Notes under the pieces: model-generated
Seen by the model: only the letters and a program-made list of their open reading frames with translations
Database searches by the model: none
What the model was told of the DNA's origin: nothing
Translations under genes and position numbers: made by a program
From: Bacteroidales bacterium Bact_07
GTDB taxonomy: Bacteria > Bacteroidota > Bacteroidia > Bacteroidales > Tenuifilaceae
Length of the DNA stretch: 6,999 nt
Assembly: GCA_001603415.1 (NCBI GenBank)
Contig: LUYY01000081.1
Coordinates: 1-6,999, forward strand
Direction of reading: 5' to 3'
In this document: positions 1-6,979 of the stretch, in pieces
How the letters are laid out: every line of letters starts with the position of its first letter
How positions within the stretch are numbered: the first letter of the stretch is position 1

Positions 1-366
1 CGTCAAAGAGAAGCACTAATTTCACTTGAGCACCTTTACCAACAAAATATATCATTAAAGCAGATTAAGGATAACTTTATTTACAGAGATACCCGATCGG
101 AACAGCTTTACAAGTTGGGGTACTCAAACTCTACCCTAAAGCACGATAGTCTGATCAGGGTATGTAAAGAAACGCTCAAACAAATTGGAAATCATTACAA
201 TTATAATCAGCTAGACCAAATTGGTCAGCAACTAAGCACCTATAATAAAAAGTTTTACGGCGTTAAGGAGTTGGTTCAAAAACGTGGCTTTAAGGATTTT
301 GGAATAGAAGGCGAACTAAGGGCAAAAATACATGCCGTTGAGAGTACGGTTGAACAATTCATATAA
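1..366 (+). CDS. 3' part of a helical sensor-like protein (HBM-like), start outside window
   Basis: The frame is open from the first base of the window to the TAA at 364-366, giving 121 visible residues; the true start is upstream. A TTG at 115 could serve as an internal start, but the frame continues before it with protein-like sequence, so I read this as a 5'-truncated gene. The visible part is predicted to be all helical and charged, with no membrane segment. Two stretches resemble, from memory, the helical bimodular (HBM) sensory regions of chemoreceptors and sensor kinases: residues about 22-37 (IKDNFIYRDTRSEQLY, like the 'EKDFLLR.D.KY' stretch) and 96-114 (GFKDFGIEGELRAKIHAVE, like the 'GL.GELR.AVH.IE' stretch). 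In such proteins a second half, a membrane helix and a signalling domain normally follow. Here the protein ends seven residues after the second motif and a terminator follows at once. It may therefore be a shortened sensor, a remnant, or an unrelated helical protein. The reading frame is solid; the family assignment is tentative. Confidence 0.6.
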   Translation, partial: RQREALISLEHLYQQNISLKQIKDNFIYRDTRSEQLYKLGYSNSTLKHDSLIRVCKETLKQIGNHYNYNQLDQIGQQLSTYNKKFYGVKELVQKRGFKDFGIEGELRAKIHAVESTVEQFI

Positions 367-403
367 AAAACGAGCCGAAAGAAAATATTCGGCTCGTTTT
401 TTT
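365..403. terminator. Bidirectional intrinsic terminator between convergent genes
   Basis: The stem is CGAGCCGAA (371-379) pairing perfectly with TTCGGCTCG (388-396), nine base pairs with an 8-base loop (380-387). Six A residues precede it (365-370) and seven T residues follow it (397-403). On the plus strand the T-run follows the hairpin and ends the gene that stops at 366. On the minus strand the A-run becomes a U-run, so the same hairpin can end the efflux operon, whose last stop codon is at 427-425. It overlaps the TAA of the plus-strand gene by two bases. Confidence 0.93.
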
Positions 404-424
404 AGAGTTGGACTGGTTTTCAAC

Positions 425-718
425 TTAAACCATCTTCTCGATATTCCATACAAAGGCATGAATGCCTTGCTCCCCTGCAACCTTGTTTATTTGGTTGATA
501 TATAAAAGAAGTTTATCAACCTTATCGTCATCAACAATGGTAAGGGTTCCAGAATTCATCGATGGCCAGGTATGGGTTCCCAAATGGGGTTCACCCTTAT
601 CGCTTCCAGCGCCAAGCATATCGGCCCATTTGCTGAACCCTTTAACTCCAGCAACCTTTAATGCATTATCAACCTTTTCGGACAAAGCCTGATTATATGC
701 TATGAATACTGCTTTCAT
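425..718 (-). CDS. PII-like (GlnB-fold) small protein encoded at the end of an RND efflux operon
   Basis: This is a 97-residue soluble protein with no signal peptide or membrane segment, so it is probably cytosolic. I chose the ATG at 718. An in-frame TTG at 727 would add three residues, but the ATG leaves a natural MKAVFIAYN first strand. The element order matches the PII/GlnB ferredoxin-like fold: strand 1 (2-9), helix 1 (11-23), strand 2 (25-37), a long loop (38-55), strand 3 (56-63), helix 2 (66-82) and strand 4 (86-93). The turn GVKGFSKW and the segment VDDDKVDKLL sit where PII proteins have similar sequence. The loop replacing the T-loop carries GEPHLGTHTWPSMN with His45 and His49. It has no tyrosine, so uridylylation of the classical kind is unlikely, and the Gly/Lys-rich B-loop used for ATP binding is missing. 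The gene starts 17 bases after the pump's stop codon, so it is translated from the same mRNA. PII-like proteins, including a group linked to metal-efflux genes, are known beside RND pumps. The ligand and target are unknown here. The fold is likely; the regulatory role is inference. Confidence 0.82.
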   Translation of the reverse strand: MKAVFIAYNQALSEKVDNALKVAGVKGFSKWADMLGAGSDKGEPHLGTHTWPSMNSGTLTIVDDDKVDKLLLYINQINKVAGEQGIHAFVWNIEKMV

Positions 719-735
719 TTCAATCAATTTTTGGG

Positions 736-3700
736 TTAGTCTTCAAAAGATATTTCTCCAGCCTCTGCCTGTAACTTTTTCATTTCACGTTTTATTCGGG
801 CATCGGCAAAAAGAGAGTAAATAATTGGCACAATAATCAGCGAAATCATCATGGAAAAGAAAAGACCGCCCACAATAGATATACCAAGCGGACGCCATGT
901 TTCTGAACCTTCGCCTTTGGATAAAGCCAGAGGAATCATACCCAGCAACGTTGTGAACGAAGTCATAAGAATAGGACGTAAGCGCGATTTACCCCCCTCG
1001 AGGATTGCCTGGGTAATTGTTCTACCCCTATCAACCAATAGGTTGATAAAGTCGACAAGCACGATAGAGTTCTTAACGGCAATGCCAACAAGCATCACAA
1101 TGGCTATACCAGAAATTAGATTAATGGTTGATCCGGTTATCCAAAGAGCAATGAACACACCGGTTACCGCAAAGGGAACAGAGAACATGATGATGAAAGG
1201 TTCACGAAGCGACTCAAACTGCGATGCCATAACAATGTAAGTAAGTATCAAAATTAGAACAAATAGTAGCATAAGGTCCTTGAATGTATCGGCCATATCC
1301 TTGGCTGCACCGCCAATCTCAACTATTACATTGTTTGGAATATTCATGGTGGCCAACTTGGCATTGATAATATTTGTTGCTGATCCAAGGTCGGTTCCTG
1401 AGAGCGCACTTACCACCTTTACAACACGAATTTTATTCTCATGCTCGATGTTGGGAGTAGTATAAACCTGTTTAATTTTAGCCACGTCGCCAACCCGAAC
1501 CATATTCCCCATAGGTCCTTTGAAAGTGATATTCTCGATATCAGTTACCGATGTGAGGTTGGCATCGTTGTACTTGAGGATTACATCATACTCGGTACCC
1601 TCTTCTCTATACTTGGTAGCCGTAAGCCCATACACACGGTTACGAACAGCCGATGCCAACATGGAAGTATTAAGTCCAAGTTGAGCCAATTTATCACGGT
1701 CGGGGAAAATTTGTAGCTCCATTCGCTCCTTATCGCGACTAATTGAAACATCGCGGAATCCCTTTTCGGATTTAAGGGTATTGGCTATTTGTTCAGCAAT
1801 GTAATTGGTTTGGTTAATATCGTAGCCCAGGACTTTAACTTCCATATTGTTACCACCGCCTCCACTAAACGCTGCTGACATAGCGTTTCGTGTCCCACCC
1901 GGGTCAACATACGACGATGATATTTGGGTATAACCCTTAATATCGTTGCGAATGCTATCGGCTATTTCAAAAATACTTCTTGAACGGTTATCGGCACTGG
2001 TGAGCATAAAGCTATAGTTAACAATATACGAAGCTGCCTTTTGGAAAGCGCTCATCAGTGAACCACCCTCGTCGGTACCAATACTTGTGGAAACAAGTAC
2101 TATCTCAGGATACTTTTGACGAACCTTTTGCTCAAAATCGCGCGCTAGCGCCTTGGCCTCATCAATTCGTAAACCTTGGGGAATTTCCATATTTACATTT
2201 ATTCGGCCATTATCCTGAGCAGGGGTAAACTCTTTGCCAATAAAACCAACTAAACCTAAACTTCCCACAAAGATGGAACCGGCTGCAATTAGAGTAAGCG
2301 TTTTGTGTTTAAGTACCCATGCTAACGATTTCACATAAAGATCATCGAAAAAGCCCCAGAAACGGTTAACTGCCTCCATAAATCTATTGCGATGGTGCTT
2401 GTAGTAAGTCTTCCCCTTGAGAATTCGTGACGAAAGCATGGGCGTTAATGAAAGAGCTGCCAACGTGGAAAGCGTAATGGTAATGCTAACAATCCATCCC
2501 AGCTGACGGAAGAAGACCCCTGTTAATCCACCCACAAGAGTTAATGGGAAGAATACAGCAACAATAACCAGGGTTGTGGCAATTACTGCTAAACCCACCT
2601 CGCGGGTAGCATACACGGCTGCTTCCATAGGGCTACTCCCTCGCTCAATATGGGTGGTAATGTTCTCCAACACAACAATAGCATCGTCAACAACCATACC
2701 AATGGCAATAACCAATGCCGACAGCGATACAATATTGATTGAGTTCCCCGAAATGTAGAGGTAGATGAATGCCCCAATAAGCGATACCGGTATTGTCAAC
2801 AAGATGATAAAGGTAGAACGCCAACGCCCAAGGAATAAAATTACTACCAGGGCAACAAAGACAAAGGCATAGATTAGTGTTTCGGAAAGGTTATTGATAG
2901 AACTCTGAATGAATTCAGACGTATCGAGGATTTTTACCACCTGCACATCCGACGGAAGTTCTTTTTTAATTTCATCAACCTTACGTCGAACATCTCTTGC
3001 AATTTTAACAGTATTGGCGCCGCTTTGCTTTTGAACCATAAGTCTAACGCCCATACTGCCATTAATTCGCTCGTCAACCAAAACGTGCTTAAGGGTATCC
3101 TTAACAGTGGCAATATCCCTTAGGTAAACTAATTTACCGCCATTGTTGGCCACAACCAGGTTCTTAACAACATCGCTGCTGCTAAACTCCCCATTTGTAC
3201 GAACCGGAAACTCCATCCTGCCTACCTCAATACGCCCAGCAGGTAACGAAATGTTCTCGGCGCCAATTGCTGCACCAACCTGTTCAAGAGTAAGGTTATA
3301 TGAGTCGAGCTTACGCGGATCAACCTTAACATCGATAATACGAATGGGTTTGCCAATAATACTAACGGTACCCACCCCATCGATACGGCTTAGCTTTTCG
3401 ACAATTCGCTCATCTATAATTTTTTCGAGTGCGGCATAACTCTTATCGGCCTGAATGCCATAAATAAGAACGGGTATCATGGAAGAGCTGAATTTGAAAA
3501 TGGATGGTTTTTCGCATCCATCGGGTAAAGCCTTTTCGGCAAGGCTTATCGCATCGCGAATGTTATTGCTGGCCTCATCAAGGTTAATACCATACTCAAA
3601 TTCACAGGTTATAAACGAAATATTATCCTTGCTCGACGATGTTACCTTTTTAAGGTTTTGAAGAGCATTAAGTTGATTCTCGAGCGGTTTAGTTACGTTC

Positions 3701-3882
3701 ACTTCAATATCCTCGGCACTAGCACCGGGATAAAAGGTGATAACGCTTATGCTAGGAATATCCATGTCGGGCATTAGATCTACTGGTATGTAGAATAGCG
3801 AGTAGAGGCCCATAACGATCACCCCAATGAAAACCATTAAGGTAGTAATCGGATTTTTTACGGCTGAACTGTAAAGGCTCAT
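736..3882 (-). CDS. RND-family multidrug efflux pump, inner-membrane permease (HAE1/AcrB type)
   Basis: This 1048-residue protein is the full length expected of an AcrB-type pump. It exports amphipathic compounds from the inner membrane or periplasm in exchange for protons, working as a trimer with the adaptor and channel encoded just upstream. The layout is one membrane helix (about 11-31), a large periplasmic loop (32-333), five helices (334-485), a cytoplasmic link, a seventh helix (529-548), a second periplasmic loop (549-868) and five closing helices (869-1024). The N-terminal IPVDLMPDMDIPSI and YPGASAEDIE motifs are family hallmarks. The proton relay is complete: Asp399-Asp400 in the fourth helix (GMVVDDAIVV), Lys937 in the tenth (GIAVKNSIVLVDF), and Arg967 with Thr974 in the eleventh (RLRPILMTS). 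The paired Asp marks it as HAE1 and argues against the CusA/CzcA metal type, which has a single Asp followed by Ala. A four-glycine run (674-677) lies in the second loop, probably a flexible linker. The ATG is 18 bases after the adaptor's stop. The substrate cannot be predicted. Confidence 0.97.
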   Translation of the reverse strand: MSLYSSAVKNPITTLMVFIGVIVMGLYSLFYIPVDLMPDMDIPSISVITFYPGASAEDIEVNVTKPLENQLNALQNLKKVTSSSKDNISFITCEFEYGINLDEASNNIRDAISLAEKALPDGCEKPSIFKFSSSMIPVLIYGIQADKSYAALEKIIDERIVEKLSRIDGVGTVSIIGKPIRIIDVKVDPRKLDSYNLTLEQVGAAIGAENISLPAGRIEVGRMEFPVRTNGEFSSSDVVKNLVVANNGGKLVYLRDIATVKDTLKHVLVDERINGSMGVRLMVQKQSGANTVKIARDVRRKVDEIKKELPSDVQVVKILDTSEFIQSSINNLSETLIYAFVFVALVVILFLGRWRSTFIILLTIPVSLIGAFIYLYISGNSINIVSLSALVIAIGMVVDDAIVVLENITTHIERGSSPMEAAVYATREVGLAVIATTLVIVAVFFPLTLVGGLTGVFFRQLGWIVSITITLSTLAALSLTPMLSSRILKGKTYYKHHRNRFMEAVNRFWGFFDDLYVKSLAWVLKHKTLTLIAAGSIFVGSLGLVGFIGKEFTPAQDNGRINVNMEIPQGLRIDEAKALARDFEQKVRQKYPEIVLVSTSIGTDEGGSLMSAFQKAASYIVNYSFMLTSADNRSRSIFEIADSIRNDIKGYTQISSSYVDPGGTRNAMSAAFSGGGGNNMEVKVLGYDINQTNYIAEQIANTLKSEKGFRDVSISRDKERMELQIFPDRDKLAQLGLNTSMLASAVRNRVYGLTATKYREEGTEYDVILKYNDANLTSVTDIENITFKGPMGNMVRVGDVAKIKQVYTTPNIEHENKIRVVKVVSALSGTDLGSATNIINAKLATMNIPNNVIVEIGGAAKDMADTFKDLMLLFVLILILTYIVMASQFESLREPFIIMFSVPFAVTGVFIALWITGSTINLISGIAIVMLVGIAVKNSIVLVDFINLLVDRGRTITQAILEGGKSRLRPILMTSFTTLLGMIPLALSKGEGSETWRPLGISIVGGLFFSMMISLIIVPIIYSLFADARIKREMKKLQAEAGEISFED

Positions 3883-3900
3883 GGTTTACTGTTTTAAGGG

Positions 3901-4944
3901 TTACTTTTTAACCACTGCTTGGCCGTCGGCAACAATGGTATGTCCTTCAATAATTATTTCTTCACCGGCAGTTAGCCCTTTCTCTATTTCTACTTTATCT
4001 TCAAAAACATCGCCTTGCTCCACTGTACGACGAACGGCTTTACCATTCTGGTAAACAAACACGTACCTCTCGTTTGTTCCCGATTGTTTTAATACAGCAA
4101 AGGCAGGAACCAGCAAAGCATCGCCTTTACCTACATTGATAATAGCGGTTGCAAACATACCGGGACGTAGCTTCATATCGGGATTAGCAACCACTACCTC
4201 AACCGTAAAGGTCTTGGTCATGTTGTCAATAGTAGGGTAAATCTTTTCAATGTTGCCTGTAAATTCCTTATCGGGGTAAACCTCGGTTTTAACAGTAACC
4301 TTCATGCCTGGCTTAATGCTATTTAAATAGGTTGATGACACACCAACCAATAGCTTAAGCTTATCGAGCTGCATGATTGAAACCACCGCTGGTTTGCCAA
4401 CACCTGGTGCTGGCGACATGGTAAACATCTCACCATCGTTAATATATTTGCCAGTTATAATGCCATCAATAGGCGATTTTAACGAGGTGTTATCGTCCAA
4501 AAACTCAAGGTTAGTTTTTGCAATATCGTACTGCATCTTCACGGCATCGTACTGCTGTTGTGGAATTGCACCAACTTTTAGCAGAGAATCGACACGCTGA
4601 AGGTCAATCTTAACCTTATCGAACTGTATTTTGGCTTGCTTGTAATTGGTGCGATCGAGCATGGCAACAAGCTGTCCTGCCTTAACCCTATCGCCTACAT
4701 CAACCAAAACCTTCTCTACCCTACCGGCAGTGGCTGGTGCCAAGTGGTTCTCCTTGTAGGCTTGAATGGTTGCGGGATACCTAAGCTGACGTTCGATACT
4801 AACAGGCTGAACGAGTTGGGTAACCACTTTAGTTTCAACTATAGCAACGGGTTGAGCAACCTCTGCCTTATTACCCTTACACGAGGCAAGGAAGAGCACC
4901 ACAGAGGCCAATGCAATTGTTTTAATGTTGATAAGTGTTCTCAT
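3901..4944 (-). CDS. RND efflux periplasmic adaptor subunit (membrane fusion protein), lipoprotein
   Basis: This 347-residue AcrA/MexA-type adaptor bridges the pump and the outer-membrane channel. The N-terminus is a lipoprotein signal: a basic start, a hydrophobic stretch (10-20) and a lipobox LASC with Cys22 as the predicted lipidated residue. The next residues (Lys-Gly-Asn-Lys) lack the acidic pattern that sends Bacteroidota lipoproteins to the cell surface, so inner-membrane anchoring is likely. Domains in order are: first half of the lipoyl motif (about 68-98, AGRVEKVLVDVGDRV), a short alpha-hairpin (100-150), the second lipoyl half (153-172, LKSPIDGIITGKYINDGE), a beta-barrel (about 190-270, with LRPGMFATA at its end) and a membrane-proximal domain (272-347). 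At the hairpin tip, the RLS channel-docking motif (R-x3-L-x6-S in AcrA) reads Arg117, Leu121 and Pro128, so the serine position is changed. The stop is 18 bases before the pump's ATG and the start is 26 bases after the channel gene's stop. Confidence 0.95.
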   Translation of the reverse strand: MRTLINIKTIALASVVLFLASCKGNKAEVAQPVAIVETKVVTQLVQPVSIERQLRYPATIQAYKENHLAPATAGRVEKVLVDVGDRVKAGQLVAMLDRTNYKQAKIQFDKVKIDLQRVDSLLKVGAIPQQQYDAVKMQYDIAKTNLEFLDDNTSLKSPIDGIITGKYINDGEMFTMSPAPGVGKPAVVSIMQLDKLKLLVGVSSTYLNSIKPGMKVTVKTEVYPDKEFTGNIEKIYPTIDNMTKTFTVEVVVANPDMKLRPGMFATAIINVGKGDALLVPAFAVLKQSGTNERYVFVYQNGKAVRRTVEQGDVFEDKVEIEKGLTAGEEIIIEGHTIVADGQAVVKK

Positions 4945-4970
4945 GGTAATATATGTTTAAATGTTTTGTT

Positions 4971-6305
4971 TTACTTTTCAAATGGCTCACCTATAATTTT
5001 TTCGTAATCAGTTTTAGCAGTGAGATACTCCAGTTGTGCCTGAATAAGATTTAATTTAGCCTGAAGCATTGCATTTTCGGCATCGTTCAACTCCAAAAGC
5101 GTTGCTTGACCGGTATTGTAACGGGTTTGTGCAATGGTATATCCTCTTTGTGCCAGGTCAACATTGCCCTTTGCCGAATTTACCTTTTTTACTGCAGCAT
5201 TCACAGCATTCACAGCATTTTGAATCTGAACTTTCAGGTTGTTTTGTGTAAACTGAGCTTGCATATCAAGCTGTTGCTGACTTATGCGCACTTGACTGAG
5301 CTGTTTACGAACCGAAAAACCGCTAAAAATTGGCACATTGAGTTGCAAACCAATCAGCGAAGTTGGCACCCAGCGGTAGTTGCTGAAATTGTAATCGTTT
5401 GCCTGGGTTTGATACTGGTAATTACCAATTGCCACCAGGCTTGGGTAATTTGCACCCTTCACCATTTTCTCCTGAATGGATAGCATTTGCCGGGTAAGGG
5501 TAAGTTGCCTTAAGGTTGAATTACTGCTCAACCAACTGGAATCGGCAAGTACCATCTCACTGAAATTGTAGTTGGAAAGTTCCTTTTCGTCGAGTTCAAC
5601 TGGTGTATTTACGTCGATATTGAGTAATACCTTAAATATATTAAGCAAATTGTTGTAGGCATTCTCGGCTTGTACCAGATTGGGATAAATATTATCAACC
5701 TGAACCTTTATACGGATAAGGTCGTAGTCAGAAACCATGCCATTGGCATTAAGTTTTTGGATATAATTAAGGTTTGTAAGGGCATTCTGGTAGCTTTGGT
5801 TAATCACATCGCATGTTCTGCGAAGCAACAGAACATTGTAGTATGTTGTTTTGATGCTAGCGGCCAGGTTAATCTTGTTCTCTCTAACCTTTTCGGCACT
5901 TATTTCGGCATCTTTCCGACCAATATTAATCGACTCAAATACATTGTAAATGAAGATTGGCATTGATGCGCTAAGAGCTCCGGTATAGCTGTTATCGGAC
6001 CCAATTTTAAGAGTTGGTCCAAAGGGCGAACCGGCAGGCATAAATATTACAGGAAGTTTGAGATTTCGCGTGTAACTAGCCGATGCCTTAATGGTTGGAT
6101 AAAGAGCAGCCATATACTCTTTTACCTTTTCCTGTTTCTTTTGCAGTTCAAGCTCAGTTACCTTTTGCATTAAGTTTTGCTGAATGGCAAGGTCAACCGC
6201 CTGCTTAACAGTTAAATGCAAAGTGTCGGGCTTTTGCTGCCCAAGGGCTAGGCTTGTTGAAAGAACAAAGCCTGCAAAAATGAAAATTGTTATTAGCTTA
6301 CGCAT
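4971..6305 (-). CDS. TolC-like outer-membrane efflux channel (outer membrane factor)
   Basis: This is a 444-residue trimeric outer-membrane channel protein of the OEP/TolC family, the exit duct for the pump. A typical secretory signal occupies residues 1-22 (basic start, hydrophobic core, likely cleavage after Ala20-Leu21-Gly22). Cys is absent at the cleavage site, so it is not a lipoprotein. Two homologous halves are visible: TVKQAVDLAIQQN opens the first, and the pairs YPTIKASASY (69) and YPSLVAIGNYQYQ (287), and SMPIF (114) and NVPIFSGF (323), mark corresponding beta-strand regions. Long coiled-coil helices fill 125-228 and 333-438. The C-terminal helical signature YNTGQATLLELNDAENAML (395-413) is characteristic. 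A short in-frame 9-base repeat encodes the NAVNAVNA run at 363-370. The gene lies 21 bases after tetR and 26 bases before the adaptor gene, as expected of a co-transcribed tripartite system. The ATG at 6305 is supported by the well-formed signal peptide. Confidence 0.95.
   Translation of the reverse strand: MRKLITIFIFAGFVLSTSLALGQQKPDTLHLTVKQAVDLAIQQNLMQKVTELELQKKQEKVKEYMAALYPTIKASASYTRNLKLPVIFMPAGSPFGPTLKIGSDNSYTGALSASMPIFIYNVFESINIGRKDAEISAEKVRENKINLAASIKTTYYNVLLLRRTCDVINQSYQNALTNLNYIQKLNANGMVSDYDLIRIKVQVDNIYPNLVQAENAYNNLLNIFKVLLNIDVNTPVELDEKELSNYNFSEMVLADSSWLSSNSTLRQLTLTRQMLSIQEKMVKGANYPSLVAIGNYQYQTQANDYNFSNYRWVPTSLIGLQLNVPIFSGFSVRKQLSQVRISQQQLDMQAQFTQNNLKVQIQNAVNAVNAAVKKVNSAKGNVDLAQRGYTIAQTRYNTGQATLLELNDAENAMLQAKLNLIQAQLEYLTAKTDYEKIIGEPFEK
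5195..5220. repeat. 9-base tandem repeat inside the outer-membrane channel gene
   Basis: The unit CAGCATTCA occurs twice in full (5195-5203, 5204-5212) followed by a partial third copy CAGCATTT (5213-5220). On the coding strand it reads AAT GCT GTG and yields the Asn-Ala-Val repeats at residues 363-370. Being a multiple of three, copy-number change would lengthen or shorten a periplasmic helix by three residues without shifting the frame. Confidence 0.85.
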
Positions 6306-6311
6306 ACTGTT

Positions 6312-6324
6312 AACTTTTAAAGTT
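6312..6324. repeat. 13-base palindrome in the tetR-channel gene gap
   Basis: AACTTT-T-AAAGTT is a perfect inverted repeat with 6-base arms and a 1-base centre, filling most of the 21-base gap between tetR and the outer-membrane channel gene. It has no G/C-rich stem, so it is not a terminator. It shares the AACT/AGTT core with the repeats before tetR and could be a secondary binding site, or a chance product of AT-rich spacer sequence. Confidence 0.3.
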
Positions 6325-6326
6325 TA

Positions 6327-6953
6327 TTATCGAATTTGTTTATGTTTCTCGTAGTAATAATCAACCAGTTCAATTCCTTTTGCAGTGGCAAGCCCTCGAA
6401 TAAAATTTACGACCATGTGTTCAAAAACATCGGCCAAGGGAAAATCGTTTAAGGAGTTGGTACCCGCTTCAAATCCGCTACGAAGGAGTTTAGAAAATTC
6501 AAAAACCACACTGGCCACAATTTGTGGATTTACTTCAGCTCTAAAAAGATTATCGGCCTTACCCTTTTCAATAAACTCAACCATTCTTTCCTTCATGTAC
6601 TGGTCAAACTCTCCTGCTTGCTTACAAATGGTTTTGGGGTAAATCTTCTTTAAATCGTGCATAAACAGTGGGCTAACATTCCGCAGCTTATTGATATGCG
6701 ACCACATGAACATGATATAGGTTTCAATGTAATGCTCACTTTGATTCAAAATGCTTTGGGCCATGGCCTGCATGCTTTCATTCTCGAGTATAACACAGGC
6801 CTCAACTATTTCATCCTTATTCCCGAAATTCTCGTAGATGGTTCGCTTGGACATTCCCAAGTGTTCAGCTAGCATATCCATGGTAACCCCACGAATTCCC
6901 ATTCGCTTGAATAGTTCCAGTGCCCCTTCTACTATCTGTTCCTTAACTGCCAT
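6327..6953 (-). CDS. TetR/AcrR-family transcriptional regulator of the efflux operon
   Basis: This 208-residue protein has the usual length for the family, an N-terminal DNA-binding domain and a helical ligand-binding domain. The start of the family motif is GALELFKRMGIRGVTMDMLA (10-29). The helix-turn-helix lies at about 24-43, with AEHLGMSKRTIYENFGNKDEI giving the recognition helix SKRTIYENF and the conserved Tyr-x-x-Phe and Lys-Asp/Glu that close the domain. Residues 50-208 are helical and unlike any ligand domain I can name, as is normal for the family. The gene is the first of the efflux operon, 21 bases before the outer-membrane channel gene. This suggests it represses its own transcription and that of the pump until a ligand, perhaps a pump substrate, binds. 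Repeats directly before its ATG are a candidate binding site. Repression rather than activation is inferred from the family. Confidence 0.95.
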   Translation of the reverse strand: MAVKEQIVEGALELFKRMGIRGVTMDMLAEHLGMSKRTIYENFGNKDEIVEACVILENESMQAMAQSILNQSEHYIETYIMFMWSHINKLRNVSPLFMHDLKKIYPKTICKQAGEFDQYMKERMVEFIEKGKADNLFRAEVNPQIVASVVFEFSKLLRSGFEAGTNSLNDFPLADVFEHMVVNFIRGLATAKGIELVDYYYEKHKQIR

Positions 6954-6979
6954 AAAACTATTTAAACTATTTTAGTTTT
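6954..6979 (-). promoter_or_regulatory. Candidate TetR operator: three copies of an AAAACTA-like repeat
   Basis: On the plus strand three related heptamers stand directly in front of the tetR start codon: AAAACTA (6954-6960), TAAACTA (6963-6969) and the inverse TAGTTTT (6973-6979). The outer copies form a perfect 7-base inverted repeat with a 12-base spacer. The inner pair gives AAACTA/TAGTTT arms (6 bases) with a 3-base spacer. Such a site between promoter and start would suit autorepression by a dimeric TetR protein. The region is AT-rich, so chance symmetry is possible; binding is inference. Confidence 0.4.

Noticed and set aside
462..692. Plus-strand open frame of 76 codons opposite the PII-like gene
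   Set aside because: It is antisense to a gene with clear fold-level support and has no recognisable domain.
719..727. TTG at 727 as the start of the PII-like gene
   Set aside because: It would add only Met-Ile-Glu before a natural ATG start and nearly abut the pump stop codon; the ATG at 718 fits the first beta-strand better.
851..1240. Plus-strand open frame of 129 codons
   Set aside because: It lies entirely opposite the conserved C-terminal membrane part of the RND pump; its sequence is low in protein-like character and matches nothing known.
736..3882. Pump as a CusA/CzcA-type heavy-metal exporter, suggested by the PII-like neighbour
   Set aside because: The fourth helix has the paired Asp399-Asp400 and the tenth has Lys937, the HAE1 drug-type relay; the metal type has a single Asp followed by Ala.
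5106..5483. Plus-strand open frame of 125 codons
   Set aside because: It is antisense to the conserved C-terminal half of the channel gene; a shadow of codon usage there.
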